42,452 nucleotides of DNA from Chersky-840 sp036511675 (lineage in GTDB: Bacteria; Actinomycetota; Acidimicrobiia; Acidimicrobiales; UBA8190): contig DATCBU010000004.1 of the NCBI GenBank assembly GCA_036511675.1, forward strand, positions 1 through 42,452. The letters are read 5' to 3'. A program made the position numbers and the translations under genes. Below the pieces are notes generated by a model. It ran no database searches. It saw only the letters and a program-made list of their open reading frames with translations, and was not told the origin of the DNA. This document shows, piece by piece, positions 1 to 8,039 of the stretch (positions are counted from its first letter, which is position 1; every line of letters starts with the position of its first letter).

Positions 1-1155
1 CGCCAGGGCCCACAACAGGGTCGCCCGCCCGCCGACCGTCCAGAGCGCGCCCGCCCGGGGCCCGAGAGGCCGCGCTCGAGAAATGCGGCGCCAAGAACAA
101 CGCCAAGACACACAGAGAGACCTCGGCCCCCACGCGCCGCCGGCGAGCGACCCCGTGCCCCACGACCGACCGAGGGCAAGCCGACCCGGCCGCCCCTGCC
201 AGCCGCGGGTCGCGGCTGGGGGAGCGTGGCCCGAAAAGGGGCACGGGCCCTCAGCGGGGACGGCGAACACGGCCCCGACACCGAGCGCGAAGCGGCCCGG
301 TCCGATCACGGGCACCCCCGTCCGCAATGGACCGAGGAGATCTGGGTGTTCGACGGAGTGGCCGACGACGCCCCCCGGCGCGGGGGCGGGGCCCGGTCAC
401 GGGCCGGGCGGGGGGGGGCCCGTTCGGGCACCACCGACCCGCGTCCTTCACCGACGTCACCCCGATCCGACGAGGCCCTCCCCACCGAGGTGGTCGAGGA
501 GATCGCCGGCGCCGTGGGACGTACCAAGGCGGGAAGGGTGGCCGACCGGCTGGGTGCGGCGGCGCGCGCCTATGAGCGCGACCGCTATCCCGAGGCGCTG
601 CGCATCACCCGGGACCTCGTCGACCAGGTTCCGGAGTCCGCCGCGGCCCGCGAGCTGCACGGCCTCGTCTGCTACCGGTTGGGCCGGTGGCGCGAAGCCG
701 TCAAGCATCTCGAGGCGGCGCGCCGGCTCTCGGGCGGCGACCCCAGCCAGGTGCCCGTCCTCATGGACTGTCACCGCGCCCAGGGTCACCACCGGCGCGT
801 CGAAGTCCTGTGGGACGAGCTGCGCGTGGCGTCACCGTCCGCCGACGTCTTGGTGGAGGGACGGCTGGTCCTGGCCGAGACCCTGGCCGAGCTCGGGAAG
901 CTCGACGAGGCCATCCTGGTGCTCGCCACCGCGGGGGCGGCCCGCAACCTCCGCAACCCCGGTGACCGCCACCTCCGGCAGTGGTACGTCCTGGCCGACC
1001 TCTACGAACGGGCCGGCAACGTCCCCCTGGCCCGGGAGCTCTTCGCCCGGGTGGCATCGGTGGACCCCGAGCTCGCCGACGTCACCGAGCGCCTGCTGGC
1101 CCTCGGCACGCCCCGACGACGCCAACGACGGGGTGCCGCAGGCGGTCGTCGCTAG
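1..1155 (+). CDS. TPR-repeat protein, 5' end probably outside the window
   Basis: This protein has helical tetratricopeptide-like repeats, roughly over the last 200 residues before the stop. Examples are the stretches reading AARAYERDRYPEALRITRDL, YRLGRWREAVKHLEAAR and ADLYERAGNVPLARELFAR, which have the A/G/Y/A spacing of TPR helices. TPRs mediate protein-protein contacts, and no catalytic motif is visible. The frame has no stop codon back to base 1 and no ATG, GTG or TTG before 226. The true start may therefore lie upstream, or it may be the GTG at 226, whose GGGGGAG is too close to act as a normal ribosome site. The N-terminal part is rich in Arg, Pro and Gly and looks disordered. The C-terminus is also Arg-rich. 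The stop lies inside the -10 box of the next gene. The function is unknown. Confidence 0.6.
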   Translation, partial: RQGPQQGRPPADRPERARPGPERPRSRNAAPRTTPRHTERPRPPRAAGERPRAPRPTEGKPTRPPLPAAGRGWGSVARKGARALSGDGEHGPDTEREAARSDHGHPRPQWTEEIWVFDGVADDAPRRGGGARSRAGRGGARSGTTDPRPSPTSPRSDEALPTEVVEEIAGAVGRTKAGRVADRLGAAARAYERDRYPEALRITRDLVDQVPESAAARELHGLVCYRLGRWREAVKHLEAARRLSGGDPSQVPVLMDCHRAQGHHRRVEVLWDELRVASPSADVLVEGRLVLAETLAELGKLDEAILVLATAGAARNLRNPGDRHLRQWYVLADLYERAGNVPLARELFARVASVDPELADVTERLLALGTPRRRQRRGAAGGRR

Positions 1156-1158
1156 CAT
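1153..1158 (+). promoter_or_regulatory. -10 box for leaderless threonine aldolase mRNA
   Basis: TAGCAT lies exactly 7 nt before the ATG at 1166 and includes the TAG stop of the TPR gene. In Actinobacteria a TANNNT box at this distance places the transcription start on the first base of the start codon. No Shine-Dalgarno sequence precedes the ATG. Confidence 0.5.
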
Positions 1159-1165
1159 CGACGCC

Positions 1166-2209
1166 ATGGCCCCGGCGACTGCTCCGCCCGGAGGGTCGGG
1201 CTTCGTCGACCTTCGCAGCGACACCGTCACCCGCCCCACGCCCGAGATGCGCCGGGCCATGGCCGAGGCCGACGTGGGAGACGACGGCTACGGCGACGAC
1301 CCCACCGTCAACAGGCTCGAGGAGACCTACGCGGCGCGCGTGGGCAAACCCGCGGCCATGTACGTCCCCTCGGGGACCATGGCCAACCAGGTGGCCCTGC
1401 GCGTGCTGTGCCCCCCGGGCCTGCTCGCCATCGCCGGTCGTCGCCAGCACGTCGTCATCTACGAGGCCGCCGCCGTCGCCGCCAACGCCGGGATCCAGAT
1501 CCATCCCGTGGACGACACCGACGGCACCATCGCCGTGGCCGACATCGAGTGGGCCATCGAGGCGGCGACGCACCATTACCCGGCGCCCGGGATCGTGTGC
1601 ATCGAGCAGACCCACATGCCCTCGGGCGGCGTGCCCTGGAGCCTCGAGGCCGTCGAGGCCGTGGTGGCCGCGGCGGGGGCGCTGCCCGTGCATATGGACG
1701 GTGCCCGGCTCTTCAACGCCGAAGTCGTCACCGGTGTCGAGGCGGCGCGCTTCGCGGCGCCGGTCACCACCGTCATGTCGTGTCTGTCCAAAGGCCTGTG
1801 CGCGCCCGTGGGCTCGGTCCTGGCCGGCCCCACCGACGTCATGGAGCAGGCGCGCGTCGAACGCCTCCGCCTCGGGGGGAGCATGCGCCAAGCGGGGGTG
1901 ATCGCGGCGGCGGGGCTCGTGGCCCTCACGACCATGGTGGACCGCCTGGTCGAAGACCATGCCCGGGCCCGGCGCCTGGCCCAGGCGGTGGCCGACCGGT
2001 GGCCCCACGCCGGGTGCGACCCGGACTCGGTCCCCACCAACATGGTCATCTTCACCCACCCCGACACCGACGCCGTGATCGACCATCTCCACGGCGAGGG
2101 CATCCTGTCGGGGACCATCGCCCCAAGGGTGCTGCGGCTGGTCACCCATCACGACGTGGACGACGCCGGCCTCGAACGGGCCATGAAGGCGCTGGCCGGT
2201 GCTCCCTAG
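1166..2209 (+). CDS. ltaE: low-specificity L-threonine aldolase (PLP-dependent)
   Basis: This 347-residue enzyme is predicted to split L-threonine or allo-threonine into glycine and acetaldehyde in the cytosol. It begins with the family signature FVDLRSDTVTRPT at about residues 13-25, followed by MYVPSGTMANQ. The PLP-contacting HMDGARLFNA has Asp178 and Arg181, and the Schiff-base lysine is K209 in SCLSKGLCAP. Length and motif order match the beta-eliminating lyase/threonine aldolase family. The ATG at 1166 was chosen because the conserved domain starts about 12 residues later and a leaderless -10 box sits 7 nt upstream. The longer open frame reaching upstream overlaps the TPR gene and is not supported. 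Its glycine product could feed the glycine cleavage system, whose H protein is also in this window; that link is inference. Confidence 0.93.
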   Translation: MAPATAPPGGSGFVDLRSDTVTRPTPEMRRAMAEADVGDDGYGDDPTVNRLEETYAARVGKPAAMYVPSGTMANQVALRVLCPPGLLAIAGRRQHVVIYEAAAVAANAGIQIHPVDDTDGTIAVADIEWAIEAATHHYPAPGIVCIEQTHMPSGGVPWSLEAVEAVVAAAGALPVHMDGARLFNAEVVTGVEAARFAAPVTTVMSCLSKGLCAPVGSVLAGPTDVMEQARVERLRLGGSMRQAGVIAAAGLVALTTMVDRLVEDHARARRLAQAVADRWPHAGCDPDSVPTNMVIFTHPDTDAVIDHLHGEGILSGTIAPRVLRLVTHHDVDDAGLERAMKALAGAP

Positions 2210-2262
2210 CCGAGGATGCCGGCGCCCCCCGGCCGGGACCGGGGAATCCGAAACGGGAGCGG

Positions 2263-2268
2263 TAGGCT
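2263..2268 (+). promoter_or_regulatory. putative -10 box of fba
   Basis: TAGGCT lies about 42 nt before the GTG at 2311, which would give a leader of roughly 35 nt containing the AGGAGG ribosome site at 2297-2302. No clear -35 element is visible. Confidence 0.35.
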
Positions 2269-2310
2269 CGACCCCGAATCCAGCCGATTCTCCGACAGGA
2301 GGCGACACCC

Positions 2311-3366
2311 GTGGCCAGCACCATCGAAGCGCTCCTCGGCGCCGAAGCCGAGAGCCTTCTCGCCCACACCTGTAAGGGCGTCACCGCCGACGAGCTCACG
2401 CTCCCCGGCCCCGACTACATCGACCGCGTCTTCGTCGACACCGACCGGCCCATCCCCGTGGTGCGGAACCTCGCCACCGTGTACAACACCGGGCGCCTGG
2501 CCGGGACCGGGTACCTGTCCATCCTCCCCGTGGACCAGGGCATCGAGCACTCCGCCGCGGCCAGCTTCGCCAAGAACCCCGCCTACTTCGACCCCGCCAA
2601 CCTCATCGAGCTGGCGTTGGCCGGTGGCTGCTCGGCCATCGCCACCACCCTGGGCGGCCTGGGTGCGGTCGCCCGCCGCTACGCCCACCGGATCCCGTTC
2701 ATCGTGAAGCTCAACCACAACGACTTCCTGCACTACCCCGACCAGTTCGACCAGGTCATGTTCGGCACCGCCCGCCAGGCAGCCGATCTCGGTGCCGTCG
2801 GGGTGGGAGCCACCATCTACTTCGGCTCCGAGCAGGGCGACCGCCAGATCCAGGAGGTGCGGACCGCCTTCGCCGAGGCGCACGAGCTCGGGCTCTTCAC
2901 CGTCTTGTGGTGCTACCTGCGCAACCCCGCCTTCAAGACCAAAGAGGTCGACTACCACCTCGCCGCGGATCTCACCGGCCAGGCCAACCACATCGGCGTC
3001 ACCATCGAGGCCGACATCATCAAGCAGAAGCAGCCCGAGAACAATGGCGGCTACACCGCACTGAAGTTCGGCAAGACCGACCCTCTCGTCTACGAGCAGC
3101 TCACCACGGACAACCCCATCGACCTCACCCGGTGGCAGGTCGTCAACTGCTACGCCGGCCGCATTGGGCTCATCAACTCCGGGGGCGAGTCCAAGGGCGC
3201 CGACGACCTGGCCCAGGCGGTGCGCACCGCGGTGATCAACAAGCGGGCGGGCGGCACGGGCCTGATCGTGGGGCGCAAGGCGTTCCAGCGACCCATGGCC
3301 GAGGGCGTCGAGCTCCTGCACGCCGTCCAGGACGTCTTCCTCGACGGCTCGGTCACGATCGCCTAG
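2311..3366 (+). CDS. fbaB: class I fructose-bisphosphate aldolase, FbaB/DhnA type
   Basis: This 351-residue cytosolic glycolytic and gluconeogenic enzyme cleaves fructose 1,6-bisphosphate to glyceraldehyde 3-phosphate and dihydroxyacetone phosphate. It resembles E. coli FbaB along its whole length: YNTGRLAGTGYLSILPVDQG near residues 58-77, the RRYAHRIPF and KLNHND segments, GATIYFGSE, ADLTGQANH and GLINSGG. K238 in ADIIKQK is the probable Schiff-base lysine. The GTG start at 2311 follows a perfect AGGAGG (2297-2302) with 8 nt spacing. The gene stands alone between threonine aldolase and korA. Its TAG stop is embedded in the first unit of a 17-bp tandem repeat that runs on downstream. Confidence 0.95.
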   Translation: MASTIEALLGAEAESLLAHTCKGVTADELTLPGPDYIDRVFVDTDRPIPVVRNLATVYNTGRLAGTGYLSILPVDQGIEHSAAASFAKNPAYFDPANLIELALAGGCSAIATTLGGLGAVARRYAHRIPFIVKLNHNDFLHYPDQFDQVMFGTARQAADLGAVGVGATIYFGSEQGDRQIQEVRTAFAEAHELGLFTVLWCYLRNPAFKTKEVDYHLAADLTGQANHIGVTIEADIIKQKQPENNGGYTALKFGKTDPLVYEQLTTDNPIDLTRWQVVNCYAGRIGLINSGGESKGADDLAQAVRTAVINKRAGGTGLIVGRKAFQRPMAEGVELLHAVQDVFLDGSVTIA

Positions 3367-3422
3367 GAATCAGCGGCGCCTAGGAATCAGCGGCGCCTAG
3401 GAATCAGCGGCGCCTAGGAATC
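3361..3422. repeat. 17-bp tandem repeat containing the fba stop codon
   Basis: The unit GCCTAGGAATCAGCGGC recurs with period 17. The CCTAGG core starts at 3362, 3379, 3396 and 3413, with three complete units and a partial fourth. The first unit supplies the TAG stop of fba. The rest is non-coding. Confidence 0.95.
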
Positions 3423-3441
3423 GCCAAGCAAAAAGCCGTAT

Positions 3442-3474
3442 CTCTGCCCGAAACAGCGCTATGGGAGGGCAGAG
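3442..3474. terminator. 8-bp perfect inverted repeat downstream of fba
   Basis: CTCTGCCC (3442-3449) and GGGCAGAG (3467-3474) are perfect complements around a 17-nt loop. There is no T-run, so it could be a terminator-like hairpin for fba or an operator in the korA upstream region. Confidence 0.35.
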
Positions 3475-3586
3475 TTCCCGAAGCCGGTCGGTGACGGCGG
3501 TATGCTGCCGTGAAGGGTCGGTGCTCGCGCGCCCCGCACCACGAGGACGGTTCGGGGGCGGCCGATCCCTAGACAGGGGGCCGCAG

Positions 3587-5503
3587 GTGTCGACCGCGAC
3601 ACGTCACCAGACCACCGAGCTCGACCGGGTGGTGATCCGTTTCGCCGGCGACTCGGGCGACGGGATGCAGCTGACGGGCACCCAATTCACCTCGGTCAGC
3701 TCCATGTTCGGGAACGACACCGCCACCCTTCCCGACTTCCCGGCCGAGATCCGGGCCCCCGCCGGCACCCTGGCCGGCGTGTCGGCCTTCCAGGTCCACA
3801 TCTCGGACCACGACATCCTCACGCCGGGGGACCAACCCAGCGTGCTCGTGGCCATGAACCCCGCCGCCCTCAAGACCAACGTGGGGGCGGTCGCCCCCGG
3901 GGGCACCGTCATCGTCAACGTCGACGCCTTCGACGAACGCGCCTTCGAGAAGGCGAACTACACGTCCAACCCCCTCACCGACGGCAGCCTGGTCGCCTAC
4001 AAGGTGTACGAGGTCCCCATGACCTCGCTCACCATGGAGGTGGCCAAAGCGGCGGGCGTGAAGCCCCGGGACGCCGAGCGGTCCAAGAACTTCTTCGCCC
4101 TGGGCCTCGTGAGCTGGCTGTATAGCAGGCCTATCGACGGCACCCTGGCCTGGATCGAGAAGCGCTTCGCCTCCACCCCCTTGGTGCTCGACGCCAACAC
4201 TCGCGCCTTCAAGGCGGGGTACAACTTCGGCGAGACGGCCGAGCTGTTCGAGGTCAACTACCAGGTCCGCCCGGCCGCCCTCGAGCCCGGCGTGTACACC
4301 AACATCACCGGCAACACCGCCCTGGCGTGGGGGCTCATCGCCGCCGCCCACCAGGCCCATCTCCCGTTGTTCTTGGGCTCCTACCCGATCACCCCGGCCT
4401 CGGACATCCTCCACGAACTGTCGAAGCACAAGCACTTCGGGGTGCGCACCGTCCAGGCCGAGGACGAGATCGCCGGTGTCGGGGCCGCCATCGGGGCCGC
4501 CTTCGGTGGCGCGCTCGGGGTCACCACCACCAGCGGCCCCGGGGCGGACCTCAAGTCGGAGTCCGTGGGCATGGCCGTGAGCCTCGAACTCCCGCTCCTC
4601 GTCATCAACATCCAGCGCGGTGGCCCCTCGACGGGGCTTCCCACCAAGACCGAGCAGTCCGACCTCCTCCACGCCATGTACAGCCGCCACGGCGAGGCGC
4701 CCGTGCCCATCGTGGCGCCCATGACCCCCTCGCACTGCTTCGAGGTCGCCATCGAGGCGGCCCGCATCGCGGTGAAGTACCGCACCCCGGTCATCGTCCT
4801 GTCGGACGGGTACCTGGCCAACGGGGCCGAGCCGTGGCGCCTGCCCGACCCCGCCGATCTGCCCGACCTCCACGTCGAGTTCGCCACCGAGACCAACCAC
4901 ACCGACGACGACGGCACCCCCGCCTTCTGGCCCTATGTCCGCGACGAGCAGACCCTGGCGCGTCCTTGGGCCGTGCCCGGCACGCCCGGGCTCGAGCACC
5001 GCATCGGCGCCCTTGAGAAGGAGGACGGCTCGGGCAACGTCTCGTACGACCCCGTCAACCACGAGCGCATGGTCCACCTCCGGGCCGCCAAGGTGGCGGG
5101 CATCGCCAACGACATCCCCCTGCTCGAGGTGGACGACCCCGCCGGCATCGGGGGCGCCCCCGTGCTGGTACTGGGATGGGGATCCACCTTCGGGGCCATC
5201 GCGGCGGGGGTGCGCCGGGTGCGGGCCCGGGGGTTGTCGGTGGCCCACGCCCATCTCGTGCATCTCAACCCCTTCCCCCGGAACCTGGGCGACGTGCTCG
5301 GGGCGTACGACAAGGTCCTGGTCCCCGAGGCCAACCTGGGCCAACTGGCCCGCCTGGTGCGCGCCGACTTCCTCGTCGACGCCCGGACCCTGAGCAAGGT
5401 CCAGGGCGTCCCGTTCAAGGCGGCGGAGATCGAAGAGGTGGTGCTCGAGATGCTCGGCGTCACCTCGGGCACCACCATCGACGAAGAGAACGTGGCCAGC
5501 TGA
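3587..5503 (+). CDS. korA: 2-oxoglutarate:ferredoxin oxidoreductase, alpha subunit (gamma-alpha fusion)
   Basis: This 638-residue subunit belongs to the enzyme that decarboxylates 2-oxoglutarate to succinyl-CoA while reducing ferredoxin. The N-terminal gamma domain opens with RFAGDSGDGMQLTG. It is followed by the pyruvate-ferredoxin-oxidoreductase alpha domain, containing GSYPITPASDILHE, QAEDEIAGVGAAIGA and TTSGPGADLKSE, and then by a C-terminal transketolase-like domain. The GTG at 3587 was chosen because a G-rich ribosome site (AGGGGG) ends 6 nt before it and the conserved domain begins about 14 residues later. The frame is open further upstream, but no conserved sequence is visible there. 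It overlaps korB by one base (TGATG), which implies translational coupling. The absence of CoA-ligase or branched-chain features favours 2-oxoglutarate, but the substrate is inferred from the family. Confidence 0.9.
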   Translation: MSTATRHQTTELDRVVIRFAGDSGDGMQLTGTQFTSVSSMFGNDTATLPDFPAEIRAPAGTLAGVSAFQVHISDHDILTPGDQPSVLVAMNPAALKTNVGAVAPGGTVIVNVDAFDERAFEKANYTSNPLTDGSLVAYKVYEVPMTSLTMEVAKAAGVKPRDAERSKNFFALGLVSWLYSRPIDGTLAWIEKRFASTPLVLDANTRAFKAGYNFGETAELFEVNYQVRPAALEPGVYTNITGNTALAWGLIAAAHQAHLPLFLGSYPITPASDILHELSKHKHFGVRTVQAEDEIAGVGAAIGAAFGGALGVTTTSGPGADLKSESVGMAVSLELPLLVINIQRGGPSTGLPTKTEQSDLLHAMYSRHGEAPVPIVAPMTPSHCFEVAIEAARIAVKYRTPVIVLSDGYLANGAEPWRLPDPADLPDLHVEFATETNHTDDDGTPAFWPYVRDEQTLARPWAVPGTPGLEHRIGALEKEDGSGNVSYDPVNHERMVHLRAAKVAGIANDIPLLEVDDPAGIGGAPVLVLGWGSTFGAIAAGVRRVRARGLSVAHAHLVHLNPFPRNLGDVLGAYDKVLVPEANLGQLARLVRADFLVDARTLSKVQGVPFKAAEIEEVVLEMLGVTSGTTIDEENVAS

Positions 5504-6528
5504 TGACCGACACCCAGATCCCTCTCACCACCCGCAAGGACTGGACCTCGGACCAGGAGGTCCGGTGGTGCCCGGGGTGCGGGGACTACTCGATCCTGGC
5601 CGCGCTGCAGATGCTCATGCCCGACCTGGGGGTGCGGCGCGAGAACACCGTCTTCGTGTCCGGTATCGGCTGCGCGGCGCGCCTTCCCTATTACATGAAC
5701 ACCTACGGCATGCATTCGATCCACGGGCGCGCCCCCGCCATCGCCACCGGCCTGGCCGTGACCCGGCCCGACCTCGACGTGTGGGTGATCACCGGGGACG
5801 GCGACTCGTTGTCGATCGGCGGCAACCACCTGATCCACGCCCTGCGCCGCAACGTCAAGATCACCATCCTGCTCTTCAACAACCAGATCTACGGCCTGAC
5901 CAAGGGGCAGTACTCGCCCACCTCCGAACAGGGCAAGGTCACCAAGTCGACGCCCTTCGGGTCCCTCGACACCCCCTTCAACCCGGTCAGCCTGGCCCTC
6001 GGCGCCGAGGCCAGCTTCGTGGCTCGCACCCACGACATGGACCGCAAGCACATGCAGGAGATGTTCCGCCGGGCCCACGACCACAACGGGGCCGCCTTCG
6101 TCGAGATCTACCAGAATTGCAACGTCTTCAACGACGGCGCCTTCGAGAAGATCACGGCCAAGGACGCCCGCGCCGACAACCTCATCCCCCTCGTCCACGG
6201 CCAGCCCATCCGCTTCGGCGCCGAGCAGGAGCACGGCGTGGTCATGGAGCCCGACGGCCGACTGCGCATCGCCGAGGTGGCGGACGTGGGCGAGGACGCC
6301 TTGCTTGTCCACGACGAGCGCCGGGACGAGCCGGGGCTGGCCTTTCAGCTCAGTCGCCTGGCCCGGGGCCCCTACGAGCCCACCCCCATTGGCATCTTCC
6401 GCGCCGTGGAGCGCCCCGAGTACGGCGCGGCCATGACCCGCCAGCTCCTCGAGGCCAACGAACGCCGGGGGGCGGGCGACCTCACCAGCCTGCTCGCCTC
6501 GGGCGGGACCTGGACCGTCGAAGCCTGA
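5503..6528 (+). CDS. korB: 2-oxoglutarate:ferredoxin oxidoreductase, beta subunit
   Basis: This 341-residue subunit binds thiamine pyrophosphate and an iron-sulfur cluster. Visible motifs are WCPGCGDY with Cys23 and Cys26, SGIGCAAR with Cys57, and the TPP motif from GDGDSLSIGGNH (GDG at residues 98-100) to LLFNNQIYG. A further conserved cysteine lies in YQNCNVF. KorA carries no ferredoxin-type cluster motif, so the electrons presumably leave through the cluster in this subunit to free ferredoxin. The start overlaps the korA stop by one base. The C-terminal 100 residues are more variable, as is usual in the actinobacterial KorB family. The 255 bp downstream contain two strong inverted repeats and no gene. 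Confidence 0.93.
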   Translation: MTDTQIPLTTRKDWTSDQEVRWCPGCGDYSILAALQMLMPDLGVRRENTVFVSGIGCAARLPYYMNTYGMHSIHGRAPAIATGLAVTRPDLDVWVITGDGDSLSIGGNHLIHALRRNVKITILLFNNQIYGLTKGQYSPTSEQGKVTKSTPFGSLDTPFNPVSLALGAEASFVARTHDMDRKHMQEMFRRAHDHNGAAFVEIYQNCNVFNDGAFEKITAKDARADNLIPLVHGQPIRFGAEQEHGVVMEPDGRLRIAEVADVGEDALLVHDERRDEPGLAFQLSRLARGPYEPTPIGIFRAVERPEYGAAMTRQLLEANERRGAGDLTSLLASGGTWTVEA

Positions 6529-6556
6529 TCCACCCGGGCCGCGCCCCGCGGTCGCA

Positions 6557-6611
6557 GAGACAGCCGGTGACAGCCCCAAAGACAAGTCCAGGGTCCTACC
6601 CCGGCTGTCTC
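6557..6611. terminator. 11-bp perfect inverted repeat after korB
   Basis: GAGACAGCCGG (6557-6567) pairs perfectly with CCGGCTGTCTC (6601-6611) around a 33-nt loop, starting 28 nt after the korB stop. There is no T-run. It may be a terminator or an RNA-stability structure. Confidence 0.4.
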
Positions 6612-6703
6612 AACCGTCCCCGCTGCGACGCCGATACCCCCGTGGGCACTTCGAGCCATCCTGTGGCGGGATGTGGCTCGGAGGCCTCAAGGGGGGGTAC
6701 AGG

Positions 6704-6773
6704 AACAGGGCGCCCGCGGCGCAGTGCGCAGCTGACGCTGCCACGCAGGGGGGCGCGCCGCGGCGCCCGTGTT
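6704..6773. terminator. GC-rich hairpin between convergent korB and DUF1015 gene
   Basis: The arm AACAGGGCGCCCGCGGCGC (6704-6722) pairs with GCGCCGCGGCGCCCGTGTT near 6755-6773, apart from single-base bulges. The loop is about 32 nt. The hairpin ends 10 nt before the 3' end of the DUF1015 gene, so it fits a bidirectional terminator between convergent genes. Confidence 0.5.
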
Positions 6774-6783
6774 CCTCGGTCGT

Positions 6784-7974
6784 CTACTCCTCGACCGTCC
6801 TGAACACCATCCCGGTGCGGGGCTTGGGATAGAAGTAGGTGCTCTTGGGGGGCATCCGCCGCCGGGCGTGCGCCCACTCCGAGATCTGGTCCACCGTGAC
6901 GGGCCGCAACAGCAGGGCGGCGTCGGCCCGGCCGGCGGTGACGTCGGCGACGGCGGCGCGCCAGTCGTGGACATAGGCCACCGTGGCCTCGGGAACGGCG
7001 TCGGTGGCCAGGGCCACGAGGCTCGAATCGAGGTCCGACCCCGCCTCGGCGTAGGTCTGTTCACGCGGGGTGAGCAACCACACCCCCTGTTCGGTCACCA
7101 GGGCCAGGGCCCGGGACTGCGCCACCGACTCCACCAGCGCGTCGTCGGGGGGCCCGGCGTGCACGGTGTCGAACCACCGTCCGAACAACTCCACCACGTC
7201 GAGCCCGGCCGGGACCGCAGCGATGGTGCGGTGGATGGGACCGACCGACAGCTGGCCTTCGGAAAGCTCGACCACCAGCGCCATGACCAGGTCGTCGTCG
7301 CCCCCCTCGCCGTGGCGCGCGGCGTGCCGTTCGGCCTGGTAGGTGAGCGCCGTCTCGTAGCGATGGTGGCCGTCGGCGATCACCACCGGGGCCGCCTCGA
7401 CGGCGCGCATGATCTCTTCCACCGTCCCGGGGGCGTCGAGCACCCACAGGGCGTGGGTGACCCCGTCGTCGTCGACGGCCTCGGCCCGCGGATCCCCGTC
7501 GGGCTCGTAGGCGGCGGCCAGGCCGCGCGAGAGCGACAGGCCCCAGATGGGGGAGAGGTTGGCCCGACAGGCCCGCAACAGGTCGAGCCGATCGCTCTTG
7601 TCCTTGGGGATGGTCTGCTCGTGGGGAAGGATGTCGCCCCCCGGCTCCTCGCACTGCAGCGCCCCGATGACCCCGGTGGTGGACCCGCCCCCGGGAACGG
7701 TCATCCGGTAGGCGTAGAACGCCGGCTCGGCCTCAGCCACGAGGACGCCGTCGGCGCGCCAGGTGGCGAAGATCTGTGCCGCCGAGCGGTACTTGTCGAG
7801 CCCCGTGCGGGTGTCCTGCACGGGGAGCTCCACGTGGATGGCGTTGGCGCGATGTCGCGCCGCCAGCACGGCCCGCTCCTCGGGCCCCACCACGTCGTAG
7901 GGCGGGGCGATGACCTTGTCGAGGGGGAGGGACTTGTCGTAGCGGAGGCCGAGGAAGGGCCGGAATCGGGGCAT
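6784..7974 (-). CDS. DUF1015 family protein
   Basis: This 396-residue cytosolic protein belongs to the DUF1015 family (about 400 residues, often annotated SerC-like or uncharacterised). Signature segments are FRPFLGLRYD at the N-terminus, VIAPPYDVVGPEE, GDILPHEQTIP and ADGHHRYETAL. The histidine-rich ADGHHRYE suggests a metal or phosphate site, but no reaction is established. The ATG at 7974 was chosen because the conserved PRFRPFLG follows at once and AAGG lies 4-5 nt before it. A GTG six codons upstream (7992) is an alternative. The gene is divergent from pgsA across a 65-bp gap and convergent with korB. Confidence 0.85.
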   Translation of the reverse strand: MPRFRPFLGLRYDKSLPLDKVIAPPYDVVGPEERAVLAARHRANAIHVELPVQDTRTGLDKYRSAAQIFATWRADGVLVAEAEPAFYAYRMTVPGGGSTTGVIGALQCEEPGGDILPHEQTIPKDKSDRLDLLRACRANLSPIWGLSLSRGLAAAYEPDGDPRAEAVDDDGVTHALWVLDAPGTVEEIMRAVEAAPVVIADGHHRYETALTYQAERHAARHGEGGDDDLVMALVVELSEGQLSVGPIHRTIAAVPAGLDVVELFGRWFDTVHAGPPDDALVESVAQSRALALVTEQGVWLLTPREQTYAEAGSDLDSSLVALATDAVPEATVAYVHDWRAAVADVTAGRADAALLLRPVTVDQISEWAHARRRMPPKSTYFYPKPRTGMVFRTVEE

Positions 7975-8026
7975 CGGCCTTGCGTAGCACACCGGGGTGA
8001 GGGCGGGGGACGACCGACCCGGCTCG

Positions 8027-8032
8027 TAGACT
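8027..8032 (+). promoter_or_regulatory. -10 box for leaderless pgsA mRNA
   Basis: TAGACT is followed by exactly 7 nt and then the GTG at 8040. There is no ribosome-binding sequence. Confidence 0.5.
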
Positions 8033-8039
8033 GGCGATC

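Noticed and set aside
83..2209. 708-codon open frame joining the TPR region and threonine aldolase
   Set aside because: The first 360 codons are a shifted reading of the TPR gene. Only the part from ATG 1166 has family motifs and a leaderless -10 box.
4933..6585. 550-codon minus-strand frame antisense to korAB
   Set aside because: No family motifs are present, and korB is unambiguous on the other strand.
6640..6680. tRNA-like T-arm (TTCGAGCC) after korB
   Set aside because: The flanking bases do not form a T-stem, and there is no acceptor or anticodon arm.
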